Below, one piece after another: positions 1 to 9,300 of a DNA stretch of 30,861 nucleotides. The notes under the pieces are model-generated. The model was not told where the DNA came from and made no database searches. It saw only the letters and a list, made by a program, of their open reading frames with translations. Origin of the DNA: a virus; IMG/VR virus record IMGVR_UViG_3300030116_001210, positions 1 through 30,861 of that record, one strand, 5' to 3'. Every line of letters starts with the position of its first letter. The first letter of the stretch is position 1. Both the position numbers and the translations under genes were made by a program.

Positions 1-252
1 GCAGCAACAGATAGCGTTACAGTTATTAATGATATTAATACTAATGGTAAAAGGTCAACGCATATTGGTGGTACAGCAGATACAGATACAGAAAAGTCAC
101 AAGCTGAAATAAATGCATGTGTGCAACGTAATGTCGACCATTTAGAAATTATATTAGAATATACAGACCCTGATGTTAAAAACTCTAGTGATGATAAATC
201 ATCTTATACGAGTGCAATAACAACTGGTAAAGCTTACATAGCAGCAAACTAA
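1..252 (+). CDS. Partial hypothetical protein (5' end outside window)
   Basis: An open frame runs from base 1 to a TAA at 250-252. It gives the last 83 residues of a protein whose start lies upstream of the window. The visible part is hydrophilic and rich in Asp, Thr, Asn and Ser, with one Cys and a C-terminus ending in KAYIAAN. There is no membrane segment and no motif I recognise. It lies one base ahead of the next + strand gene, so it probably belongs to the same late operon. Its function is unknown; a virion or tail-associated role would be a guess from position alone. Confidence 0.6.
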   Translation, partial: AATDSVTVINDINTNGKRSTHIGGTADTDTEKSQAEINACVQRNVDHLEIILEYTDPDVKNSSDDKSSYTSAITTGKAYIAAN

Positions 253-253
253 A

Positions 254-508
254 ATGGAACTAACAGGCTACACAATGTTTTTATTGTGGAATATATTTTT
301 AACATTGGTAGTCGCACCGATACTTTTTAGTATTCGTCAGAATACAGCAGAGATAAAAAGACTTGACATACTTTTAAATAAAACGAGAGAAGAGATGGCT
401 AAAGAATACGTAACTAAAAAAGAACTATCAGATGGTATGGATAGAGTCTTTGATACGCTAGACAAGATTGAAGAAAAACTTGACAAGCTTTTTGAGGTTA
501 AATCATGA
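254..508 (+). CDS. Small membrane protein with coiled-coil tail
   Basis: This is an 84-residue protein. Residues about 5-27 form one hydrophobic membrane segment. The rest is charged and heptad-like (about 30-82, rich in Lys, Glu, Leu and Ile), consistent with a coiled coil outside the membrane. That topology occurs in small phage holins and in inner-membrane spanins, but there is no diagnostic motif. The ATG follows the preceding stop by one base. The TGA overlaps the next ATG (ATGA at 505-508), so the two are probably translationally coupled. It resembles in topology the - strand gene at 17298-17663. Function is unassigned. Confidence 0.7.
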   Translation: MELTGYTMFLLWNIFLTLVVAPILFSIRQNTAEIKRLDILLNKTREEMAKEYVTKKELSDGMDRVFDTLDKIEEKLDKLFEVKS

Positions 509-2529
509 AGAATAAAAAGAAACAAAGACAAAGAAACCTAAAGCAAAGAATTGACTATCGTAATGGTGGTCGTGTTGCATTTAATGCAGGACAGGCTGCT
601 AGAAGAAGACAAGAAGAGGAAAGAGAACAAGAACAAGAGGCTATAGAACAAGCAGAAGCCGCAGCAAAAGATAACAATAATGCTCTTAATGAAAATCAAG
701 AAGCAGAAAAAGAAAGAGAAAAAGATTTTAAAGAAAAAAGAGATGAACGAATAGGAAGAACTGCAGAAGCTGTAGAGGCTGCAACAAAAGGAACAGTTCC
801 TGCTGCTGCAAAAATACCTGATCCAGTTCCAATGGTTGAAGATACTCCAATGGCTACTACAACTATGGCAACACCAACTAAAGTTGTAGGACAGACTGCT
901 GCACCTATAGTTCCAGAAAAAGTTACAGAAGTTCAAGACACATCACAGGTTTCTCCTCCAGAAGAATTAAGAGCAGCCCAAATGGAAGCTGCACAAGTAA
1001 CTGAATCTCCTGAAGTTGTAGCAGCACGTTCTGAAGTAAGAGATGAATCATTAGCAAAAGCTGCTAAAATAGATAGAGTTGCACCTATTGAAGGAGCAGA
1101 AGTAGATATACCTGAAGGAGCTTTGGCAGAAAGAGTTGTTGGAATTATTAGTGAAGGAGCAAAAGCTACAGCAGCTATTAATGCAGGAACTACATTATCT
1201 AGAATTACAAGAGCAAGACAACAATTAAAAAATGCAGGTTTAACAACAGAACAAATTAATGAAATTGGAAATGATCCCGAAGTTTTAGAGGCTCGTCTTG
1301 TTAATTTTACAGAAGAAGAAAGAGGAATTATTGAAGGGTTGCCTAGAGAAGCTTTAGTATCTACGCAACTTAATGGTTTATTAGAAGGTATTGAAGATGG
1401 TAACATACCTCCTTGGGCATCCCCTGCTGTTGCACAAGTAGAACAGATGTTAGCTTCTAGGGGAATAAGTGCTTCTACAGTTGGTAGAGATAATTTATTA
1501 AATGCGATTATTCAAGCAGCATTACCTATTGCACAAAGTAATGCTCAAGCTATACAACAATCTGTTGCACAACAAAAAGATATAGAATTTAAAACAGCAG
1601 AAGCTAATGCACAAAGATTACAACAAACTGCATTAAAAAATGCTGATAATGTTTTTAAAATGAATATGGCTCAGTTTAGTGCCGATCAGCAAACTGCTTT
1701 ATTTAATAGTAAATTTTTACAGACTGTTGGTTTAACAGAGGCAAACTTTGATCAACAATCTATTGTACAAAATGCGGTGCTAATGTCGCAAGCTAACTTA
1801 GCTGAAGCAGATTTTTATCAAAAATCTCAGATACAAAATGCTCAAGCCTTTTTACAAACTGACATGGCTAATTTAAATGCAGCCCAACAATCAAATATAC
1901 TAAAGGCTCAACAAGAACAACAAAGGTTACTTAGTAATCAAGCAGCAGAAAATGCAGCACGAAATGCTAATATGGTTTCAACAAATCAAATGGAACAGTT
2001 TTCTGCTAATTTAAATTTTCAAACTAAACAATTTAATACACAACAATTAAATGCAATGAAACAATTTAATGCTAATGCAAAAAATGCAGCAGAAGCTAGA
2101 GATGCAAATAGAATTGCAGACTTAAATAGGTTTAATGCACAATTATCTACACAAATTGAACAGTTTAATTCTCAACAAGACTTCGCAAGAAATCAGTGGA
2201 ACGCTCAAAATGCTGCTGCAGTTGAAGCTTCAAATGTAGAATGGAGAAGAAAAATAAATACAATTAATACGGCAGCACAAAACCAAGTGAATATGCAGAA
2301 CGCAATGAATGCTTTTAATTTAAGTTCTCAGTCTCTTTCATTTTTATGGCAAGAATTAAGAGATGAAGCTGATTTTGATTTTAGAACTGCAGAAAATGCA
2401 AAAGCTCAAATTACACAACTTAGAGCAACAGCTATTGCTAATGAAGCAGCGTTAGCAGAAAAATCAAGATCAACAATAAATCAAGTTGTTAGTCTTGTTG
2501 AGAGTATGATAAAAGATTACTACACATAA
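505..2529 (+). CDS. Gln/Ala/Asn-rich coiled-coil protein, probable internal virion protein
   Basis: This is a 674-residue protein. Residues 1-20 are very basic, followed by the glycine motif NGGRVAFNAG (20-29) and a charged Glu/Arg/Ala helix (about 30-85). A Pro/Thr/Val-rich stretch follows (about 95-160). From about residue 340 the chain is long, helical and dominated by Gln, Asn, Ala and Phe, with recurring QFN-type units. It has no Cys, signal peptide or membrane segment. The composition and its place at the head of a block ending in a giant ejection-type protein suggest an internal virion or ejection component (inference). A GAGG ribosome site precedes the ATG, which overlaps the upstream stop. 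A similar GGRV motif recurs in the 1980-residue protein. Confidence 0.75.
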   Translation: MKNKKKQRQRNLKQRIDYRNGGRVAFNAGQAARRRQEEEREQEQEAIEQAEAAAKDNNNALNENQEAEKEREKDFKEKRDERIGRTAEAVEAATKGTVPAAAKIPDPVPMVEDTPMATTTMATPTKVVGQTAAPIVPEKVTEVQDTSQVSPPEELRAAQMEAAQVTESPEVVAARSEVRDESLAKAAKIDRVAPIEGAEVDIPEGALAERVVGIISEGAKATAAINAGTTLSRITRARQQLKNAGLTTEQINEIGNDPEVLEARLVNFTEEERGIIEGLPREALVSTQLNGLLEGIEDGNIPPWASPAVAQVEQMLASRGISASTVGRDNLLNAIIQAALPIAQSNAQAIQQSVAQQKDIEFKTAEANAQRLQQTALKNADNVFKMNMAQFSADQQTALFNSKFLQTVGLTEANFDQQSIVQNAVLMSQANLAEADFYQKSQIQNAQAFLQTDMANLNAAQQSNILKAQQEQQRLLSNQAAENAARNANMVSTNQMEQFSANLNFQTKQFNTQQLNAMKQFNANAKNAAEARDANRIADLNRFNAQLSTQIEQFNSQQDFARNQWNAQNAAAVEASNVEWRRKINTINTAAQNQVNMQNAMNAFNLSSQSLSFLWQELRDEADFDFRTAENAKAQITQLRATAIANEAALAEKSRSTINQVVSLVESMIKDYYT

Positions 2530-2546
2530 TTTAATTAGGATACAAA

Positions 2547-3944
2547 ATGGGAAAATTACGAAAAATAGGTAAAAAAATCTGGAATGGTGTCAAGAAAGTT
2601 GGTAAAAAAATTGGTAAAGGATTTAAAAAAGTTTTTGCAGGAGTCGGTAAATTTTTAGGAAAACTTGGACCAATCGGAACTATTGCTATGATGATAGCTA
2701 TGCCTTATATAGGAGCATATTTGTGGCAAGGTTTTGGAACATGGGCAGCAGGATTAAAGGGAACATTTGGAACAGTAATGAAAGGTGTATACAAAGTAGG
2801 TAATAGTGTAATGGGAGTATATAAAAATATTACTGATGCTGTCTATGGAACTTTAAAACAAATTCCCGGAGTTGGTGATGCACTAGAAGGATTTGATAGA
2901 TTTTTAGATAGAACTAGAAGTGCTATGGGATTAGAGTCTGGTTCAATTAGTGTTTTAAATGACAAAGAGTTAAATGGTTGGGTAGGTACAGATGCAGGTG
3001 CAAAAGCAATGGGATACGAAAATGCTGCTGCGTTTAAAGCTGCAAACCCTACTTATTTTACAGCCGAGGGTACTTTAAGTAAAAGTGGTTTAAACTTTGC
3101 TAGAGGTAAAAGCATGGCTTATGAGGCACATCTTAGAGGTAGAGATGTATTTAATAAAGTAGATGGTGAATTTGATTTTAATAGTTACTCAGATAACTTT
3201 AAAACTAATGTTCTAGATACAGATTTTGTTCAAGGAGATATTTCAAGATTTGGAGAATCTTTACAGGGTAAAACTTCAATTACATTTAGAACTGGAAGTC
3301 CTCAAGGGTTTAGACAGTCTACTTTAAGAGAGGATTTAGCAGCCCACAAAAAGACTCTTAGTGCAGAAGAACTTAAAGTATTTAATCAAGATGAGTGGAT
3401 AAAACAATATAAAATTGATAATCCATATCAAAAAGTTTTCTTTGAACAAGATGAAGGTTTGTTTGGACAACGTAAATTAGACCCAAATGATCCTATGTAT
3501 GAAGCTAAATTAGGTGAATTTGGAAACGTGGGAACTTTAACTTTTGAAGGTGTTGGTTCAAGATACACAAGTGACGTTCCAATTGTAGCTAAAGATGGAT
3601 CAGTTATAGGGTATGATACTGTTGAAGGAACTAAATTCGGTAGAGCATTTAAAACAGGATTAAAACAAGGAACTATAACTAGTATTGGAGGTAGTCCAGA
3701 ACAAGAAGTTCAAAGCATGGGATACTCAGCACAAGTTGCAGAACCTCCACAATTAGAAACTGCTTCTACTATGCCTGTGGTTTCATTTACAGCAGGTTCT
3801 AATACTACACAAGGATTAAATTATTTAAATTTACTTTCTGGAAATGCTACTCCTTCTGGAGGACAACTAAGCCAGTTTTATAATAGTGGAGTAGTAATGC
3901 CACACTTATTACCACCAATACCTTTTGGATCATCAGCAACATAA
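2547..3944 (+). CDS. Probable virion/ejection protein with cationic amphipathic N-terminus
   Basis: This is a 465-residue protein. Residues 1-40 are strongly cationic with regularly spaced Lys and hydrophobic residues (repeats of the type KKxGKKIGKGFKKV), ideal for an amphipathic helix. A hydrophobic segment follows (about 41-62, PIGTIAMMIAMPYIGAYLW), then a Gly-rich helical stretch. The remainder (about 130-465) is soluble and mixed. An AGGA ribosome site lies 6 bases before the ATG. Lying between two probable ejection proteins, it may insert into or disturb the host membrane during DNA entry; this is inferred from composition. I recognise no named family. Confidence 0.7.
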   Translation: MGKLRKIGKKIWNGVKKVGKKIGKGFKKVFAGVGKFLGKLGPIGTIAMMIAMPYIGAYLWQGFGTWAAGLKGTFGTVMKGVYKVGNSVMGVYKNITDAVYGTLKQIPGVGDALEGFDRFLDRTRSAMGLESGSISVLNDKELNGWVGTDAGAKAMGYENAAAFKAANPTYFTAEGTLSKSGLNFARGKSMAYEAHLRGRDVFNKVDGEFDFNSYSDNFKTNVLDTDFVQGDISRFGESLQGKTSITFRTGSPQGFRQSTLREDLAAHKKTLSAEELKVFNQDEWIKQYKIDNPYQKVFFEQDEGLFGQRKLDPNDPMYEAKLGEFGNVGTLTFEGVGSRYTSDVPIVAKDGSVIGYDTVEGTKFGRAFKTGLKQGTITSIGGSPEQEVQSMGYSAQVAEPPQLETASTMPVVSFTAGSNTTQGLNYLNLLSGNATPSGGQLSQFYNSGVVMPHLLPPIPFGSSAT

Positions 3945-3960
3945 TAATTAGGAGATTTAA

Positions 3961-4587
3961 ATGCCTATCATAGAAAATATAGCAGAAGATAATTACATAG
4001 ATGATGAAAAGTTAGAGCTTATAGGGAGTGCTTTAAATAAATCAATTCCCGGTCAGTCATTAGTAAAAGACCCCGAACAACCTTATCCTTGGGAAGGTCC
4101 GCCTAAATACACAACTGTTCCTGATGCATCTCTAGCAATTTTTGTAGAAATGACAAAAGAAGAAACTTTTGTACCATTAATACAAGCTTTAAAACAAGGT
4201 TTTCCTGTTACAGACATGGCTAATCTTATTTTATATAGAGGATTTCAAACTGGTCAATTTAGTCCGGACTTAATGTTACTTTTACTTGAACCAGTAATTT
4301 ATATGATTTTAGCTTTAGCAGAAAAAGCAGGTATAGGTGACGTTGTAGGATACGATGGAGAAGAAGATGATGATGAGGGTGAGCCAGAAGAACAAATTGA
4401 TGCATTAAGAAGAATGAAACAATCTTTACAACTTGCAGGTAAGAATGTTTCTGAACAAAGCGTAGCAGATTTACCAGAGTTGAAACAAGAAATTTTGGAG
4501 TTTGAAGTTCCTGAAAATTTACCTAGTTTATTAGGAAGATCAGAACAACCAACAGAAAACAATAGTTTATTAGATAGAGGTACTTAA
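3961..4587 (+). CDS. Conserved virion-associated protein, function unknown
   Basis: This is a 208-residue acidic protein. It has an N-terminal segment with PGQSL and a Pro/Tyr/Trp-rich PYPWEGPP (about 31-48). A helical core with a hydrophobic helix follows (about 100-122, DLMLLLLEPVIYMILALAEKA broken by charges), then a run of acidic residues (EEDDDEGEPEE, about 134-145). The C-terminus is Leu/Glu-rich. An AGGAG site precedes the ATG. I have a memory-based impression that this PGQSL-PYPWE arrangement recurs in marine phage structural modules, but I cannot verify it here. Gene order implies a virion component; no activity can be assigned. Confidence 0.65.
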   Translation: MPIIENIAEDNYIDDEKLELIGSALNKSIPGQSLVKDPEQPYPWEGPPKYTTVPDASLAIFVEMTKEETFVPLIQALKQGFPVTDMANLILYRGFQTGQFSPDLMLLLLEPVIYMILALAEKAGIGDVVGYDGEEDDDEGEPEEQIDALRRMKQSLQLAGKNVSEQSVADLPELKQEILEFEVPENLPSLLGRSEQPTENNSLLDRGT

Positions 4588-6387
4588 ATGGATTCATTAT
4601 TTAAAAGAAGACAAAAGTTATATGAGGGAGGCGTTCCTGATCAACTAGCCTATGGTGCAGATTTAGAACGAGGCATTCGTAAAAGAACAAGAAGAAACGA
4701 TAGGCTTGCACTTGTCAGTAGTTTAATTTCAAGTGTTAATAAAAGCAACATAAATAAATTACAAGAAAATTTAAATAGAATAGAAAATAATTTAGAAGAT
4801 GAAAAAGCTAATCTAACTGCTTTTGGAACTCAATATACTGATCATAAAGCAAGAATGAAAACTTTAGAAGATAAAGGTAATGGAAGTTTAGAACAAGGAA
4901 TGCTTTTGGATATTTTAGAAAAGAATGGTATTAAAGAGTTAAGTAATCTAGATGGAATAAAAGCTAGATATAGTGACTCTTTGTATGCAAAACTTCTTGA
5001 TGAAGCAAAAAGAGCTTCTGATATTATGAGGAAACAAGAAAAGGAATATTCACGTCTAAGAACAAGTTTTGATTCAAATAATCCTGAAGAAGGAGTTGCA
5101 TATGACAATCTTGCTGATAAAGCACTATTTACTAAACCAGTTACTTTATCCCTTTATGAGATTGGTGAAAAACAAAAAACACTTGGTAATAATAATTTTT
5201 TAGATTCGTTACGAGACAGAGCAGGTAAAAATGAATTTGATTTAATAAAAGAAGGAGTAGCAGAAGAAGAAAAATTACGAAGTTTAATTAATGCTACCCA
5301 AGCAGGTAGAGATGCTATAGAAGATTATGTTACTCCTGCTGCATTAATAGATAGTCTTTTAGAAGAACAATCAAATTTAAGTAGAAGTGAGAAAAGTTCA
5401 CAAGCATTAAATGAGGAACTAAATAACTTTGTTGCGGACACTAGAGAGTTTTTAAGTGAAAACAATAGTGCTTACAATAAAGGAGATTACTTTTTTGAAC
5501 AAGCTAATTCAGAGGTTCAAGCTGCAAGACAAAAAAGAAATTATAATTCAGATTATGAACAATTCAAAACAAAATATGGATATACTGACGAACAAATTCG
5601 TAGATTGTATTGGGAGTCTACCACAAAAGTAACAGAAATTAAAAACGAAGTAATAAAAAATCTAATTGTTGGTAGTGATAGAATGGGTGGTTATGCCGAA
5701 GAAGAACTAGCCAACGAATTTAAATCTTCTGTATATGGAATGTTTTCGCAATATGATTATGATATTTCTAGAGTTCCTGAAAGGGAGAGAAGAAGAATAG
5801 TATCAGTTTTGAATTTAAAAGGTTATGAAGATAAACAAATAACTGAGTCTGAATATATGTTTGGTTCTAAACAAATAGAATCAGCTATTGATACTTTATA
5901 TTCAGATGCTTATAAAGATTTATATCAGAGCTTACCTAGTAAAATAGCTTTTAATTTAACTGTACTGCGTGATGCTAAAGATTATCAATCTCAATATAAT
6001 CTTACTGCTGCTCAAGCTTTAGAAGTATCTTTAAATGTACAAAAATTTGGATTAGCTAGTAAAGAAGATGGCTATTCAATTTTGGGTTTAAGGTTTGGAG
6101 ATGATTATAGTTTTCAAGCACAACCCTTTTTACCTTATCAAAATGGTAGACCTATTCAAGAGATTTTATTAAACTATGATAAAAATCAAACTATACCTGA
6201 AGGAACATTTCAAGAATTTTTTAATACAATTAATAAAAATAAAGTTTATTGGTACAGTCCACGATCATTAATGCGACCAGAACCAAAGCTTCATAAAGAC
6301 AACAGTACTATTGAAATTGGTCAATACACTCTAAGATTTAATCATCAGCCAGATGAAGAAGGAAATCACTTTACTATTGTAAATTAA
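4588..6387 (+). CDS. Large helical protein of the virion/ejection block
   Basis: This is a 599-residue, mostly helical protein. The basic N-terminus contains YEGGVPDQLAYG (about 12-23) and a run of Arg/Lys. Long charged coiled-coil-like stretches follow (about 45-165 and 235-300). A more globular C-terminal third is rich in Tyr and Phe (about 380-599). It has no Cys, signal peptide or clear membrane span. The ATG directly abuts the upstream TAA with an AGAGG sequence before it, so translation is likely coupled. It lies just before the giant 1980-residue gene. An ejection-core role like that of T7 gp15 is plausible by position and size, but no homology is visible. Confidence 0.7.
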   Translation: MDSLFKRRQKLYEGGVPDQLAYGADLERGIRKRTRRNDRLALVSSLISSVNKSNINKLQENLNRIENNLEDEKANLTAFGTQYTDHKARMKTLEDKGNGSLEQGMLLDILEKNGIKELSNLDGIKARYSDSLYAKLLDEAKRASDIMRKQEKEYSRLRTSFDSNNPEEGVAYDNLADKALFTKPVTLSLYEIGEKQKTLGNNNFLDSLRDRAGKNEFDLIKEGVAEEEKLRSLINATQAGRDAIEDYVTPAALIDSLLEEQSNLSRSEKSSQALNEELNNFVADTREFLSENNSAYNKGDYFFEQANSEVQAARQKRNYNSDYEQFKTKYGYTDEQIRRLYWESTTKVTEIKNEVIKNLIVGSDRMGGYAEEELANEFKSSVYGMFSQYDYDISRVPERERRRIVSVLNLKGYEDKQITESEYMFGSKQIESAIDTLYSDAYKDLYQSLPSKIAFNLTVLRDAKDYQSQYNLTAAQALEVSLNVQKFGLASKEDGYSILGLRFGDDYSFQAQPFLPYQNGRPIQEILLNYDKNQTIPEGTFQEFFNTINKNKVYWYSPRSLMRPEPKLHKDNSTIEIGQYTLRFNHQPDEEGNHFTIVN

Positions 6388-6389
6388 TT

Positions 6390-9300
6390 ATGCCTATATA
6401 CGAACCTGAAGAAATAAAGATTGAAAACGAAGAACAGGAAACTACACCAAAAAAGAAAGTAGTATTTCCTGTTTATGGAACACAATCTTACGTTGCTCCT
6501 GAAACTATAAATATGTCTGGAACTACAGTTGATCCTATAACTGTTTTTTCTAAAGATGCAACAGGAAAGTACACAGGAACAGTTGAAAAGTTTACAGGTA
6601 ATCCGGATGATCCAAGACCTTTTAATGAACAATATCAAGATTTTAAAAATAAGCAACAAACTTTTGTTGAGCAAAGCAAACAAATTTCTAATTATTTTAA
6701 TCCTGAAGCTTTAACTATAACTGACTTTACAAATAATCCAGAAGTTCAAGTTAGAGCAAATGAAATGGCTTCGTATTTAGATAACAAAACTTTTGAAGAT
6801 GGTCAAAATGCTGCAGATTTTTTTGTTGACTATACAAGAGGTCGTGATTTTAATCTAACAAAAGCAATGGCTGAAGTAGTATTAAACACACGTAGGCAAA
6901 AACGGAAAGACCCCGAGACAAAAAAGTTTTTAGAAAATTATAGTTACTTAATGAATGAGTTTCATGCTGTAAATCCAAATGGTAAATCCAAATATGAAAA
7001 TGTAGGTATTAGAGAAAATACAACTTTAGCCTTAGATATATTTAAAGGTTTATTTACTGATCCTGCTAATCTTCCTATTCTATTTACAGGTGGTACAAGT
7101 CTTCCTGTTAACATTGCTACTCAACAAGCAGCATCATTAACACTAAGACAAGGTATTAAAAATATGGCTGCTAAAAGTTATAATGTATCTTTAGGTAAAG
7201 TTGCTCCTATTTACAACAAAATTCCTAAGATACCTTTAGACCCAAGAAGTTACAAAAGTTCAATTGGTGTTATTGGTACAGAAGGTGCAATATATGGAGG
7301 GTTAGATAGTCATTTATTTCAGAGAAGATATAATTTATTAGGTGTACAAGGGTATGAAGAGTATGATCCTACAGTTACTTTAATGGGAACTGTTTTTGGT
7401 TTTGGAATAGGAACAACTATTGGAGGAGGTACAACTTATTATTTACGTAATTTAAGTAAATCTGCTAAAGAAGAAAAAGCTATACAACAAACAGAATCTG
7501 AACAATTTAAAAGAACTATTTTAGATGAGCCTGATCCAGAAGCAGAAGGACCGAAAATACTTTCAGTAGAAGAGGCTGCAGAATTAAACAGAAAAGAAAG
7601 GGAAATTAATCCTGAATTAAGTAATCCAACTCATGTAGAAGATGTTGCTGACTTTGAAAGACGTGCAGCAGATGAAGAACAGTTACTGCCTGAAAATTTT
7701 GTAAACAGAGTTATTGATGATGATGGAATTATTATAACGGATAAAACAGTTAGTCAAGTTTTAAAAGAAGAATCAAAAAAAGTTAAACCTAAAATAGGCG
7801 GCTTTCAAAAATACAGAGAAGAAGGCGGTACTATTATTTTAGGTAAGTCTATGCGTATGTTTAATAAGCCTACTACGTATAGTAAACAAGTCGGAGAAGT
7901 TAGTAAGTTTTTAGCAGAATCTGGAGTAGATAACGGGGGAACTGCCTATAATTTTTTAAGACTAATAAGAAATGATTCTTTAGAAAAATTTAGTGACAGA
8001 GTAGAAGATGTTGCTTTTGATTACAACTATTTAAACAGACAATATTCTGAGCAAATAGCTTTTAAACAAGGTGAATATTTATCTAGAATTAACGCATTAA
8101 AAATAGAAGCTGAAAGGATTGCTAGAAATGAAGCTAGATATACTAGAGGACCGGGATTATATTTACGTAAAAAAAATTACAAGTTAAGAGAGGGTACAAC
8201 ATTAAATGATGATTTATATATGTTTTTAAATCAAGGTCGTTTTCAAAGAGATGTACCTGAAAGTATTATAAAAATTGGAGGAAAATTTAGAAAGTTATAC
8301 AACGATATAGAAAAAGATGCTATTATGGCAGGATTTGAATTTCATAAAGTTCCTAATTTTTTCCCTCGTTATTTAAAATCATATAAAGTTAGTAGGCTTG
8401 GAAGTAGAGGAAGAACAAGATATGCTCAACAATTAGTTGATGATGGTTATTTTGATAATTTAACAGATGCTAAAGATGCTGTTAAAAGGCAAACAGATAA
8501 GCTTGAAGGTGATTTTGATCCATCCGAAGGTTCTCTTGGTCAAAGAACTTATAAGAATTTAGATACTTATAATATTAGAGATTTATTTGAACAAGATGTA
8601 TATGCCACAACAATGATGTATGCTAATAGTACAGCTAGAAAAATAGTTACGAAAAAAACTTTAGGGTTTGGAGAATTTGAACAAGATCAAAAATGGTTTA
8701 TTCCTATGTTTGGTGGTAAGGATTTAGTTAAAACAACACCAGAAGATGCCTTTGAATTAGTTACAAAAAATTTAATGGCAAGAGGATTTGATGAGTCTTT
8801 TGTAAACGATCCAATGCTAAAAAAATATATTGATGCAAACTTTTTAGCAAGACAAAACATTACTGATACAATCAAATCTCCTGTAAAGGATGAGCAAGGT
8901 AATATAATTTTAGACAGAAATGGAAATCAAGTTTTAGAAGATATTCCTCTCCCTTTAACGGATTTAATTAAAGCAAATAATAAATTACGAAGTAATGCTT
9001 CTGCATTATCAAATAATTTTAAGTTTAATAACTTAACAGTATCTGAAAGAAATCAATTATACGCTCCTTCTTTTCAAGAATCTATTGATAATATAATTTT
9101 AAATAATTTTAAAAGTGGAACATTTACTAGACAAAGTGGTACAGTTATCGGAGAACTTGACCCCGCTAATGTAAATTATTTAGGAATGCGAAGTCCTTCT
9201 GATGAAAAAGCGAGGTTAAAAACACTTGTAGAAAATGTAACTGGTCAATATGGTAGAGGTACTCCTGAAGCTGAAAGGTTTACAGGAACATTACTAGCAC

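Noticed and set aside
538-1406. Two long antisense ORFs opposite the 674-residue gene (538-936 and 933-1406, - strand)
   Set aside because: Their translations are low-complexity (Ser/Phe/Cys-rich, or Ala/Ser-rich), lack ribosome sites, and follow from the codon bias of the + strand gene.
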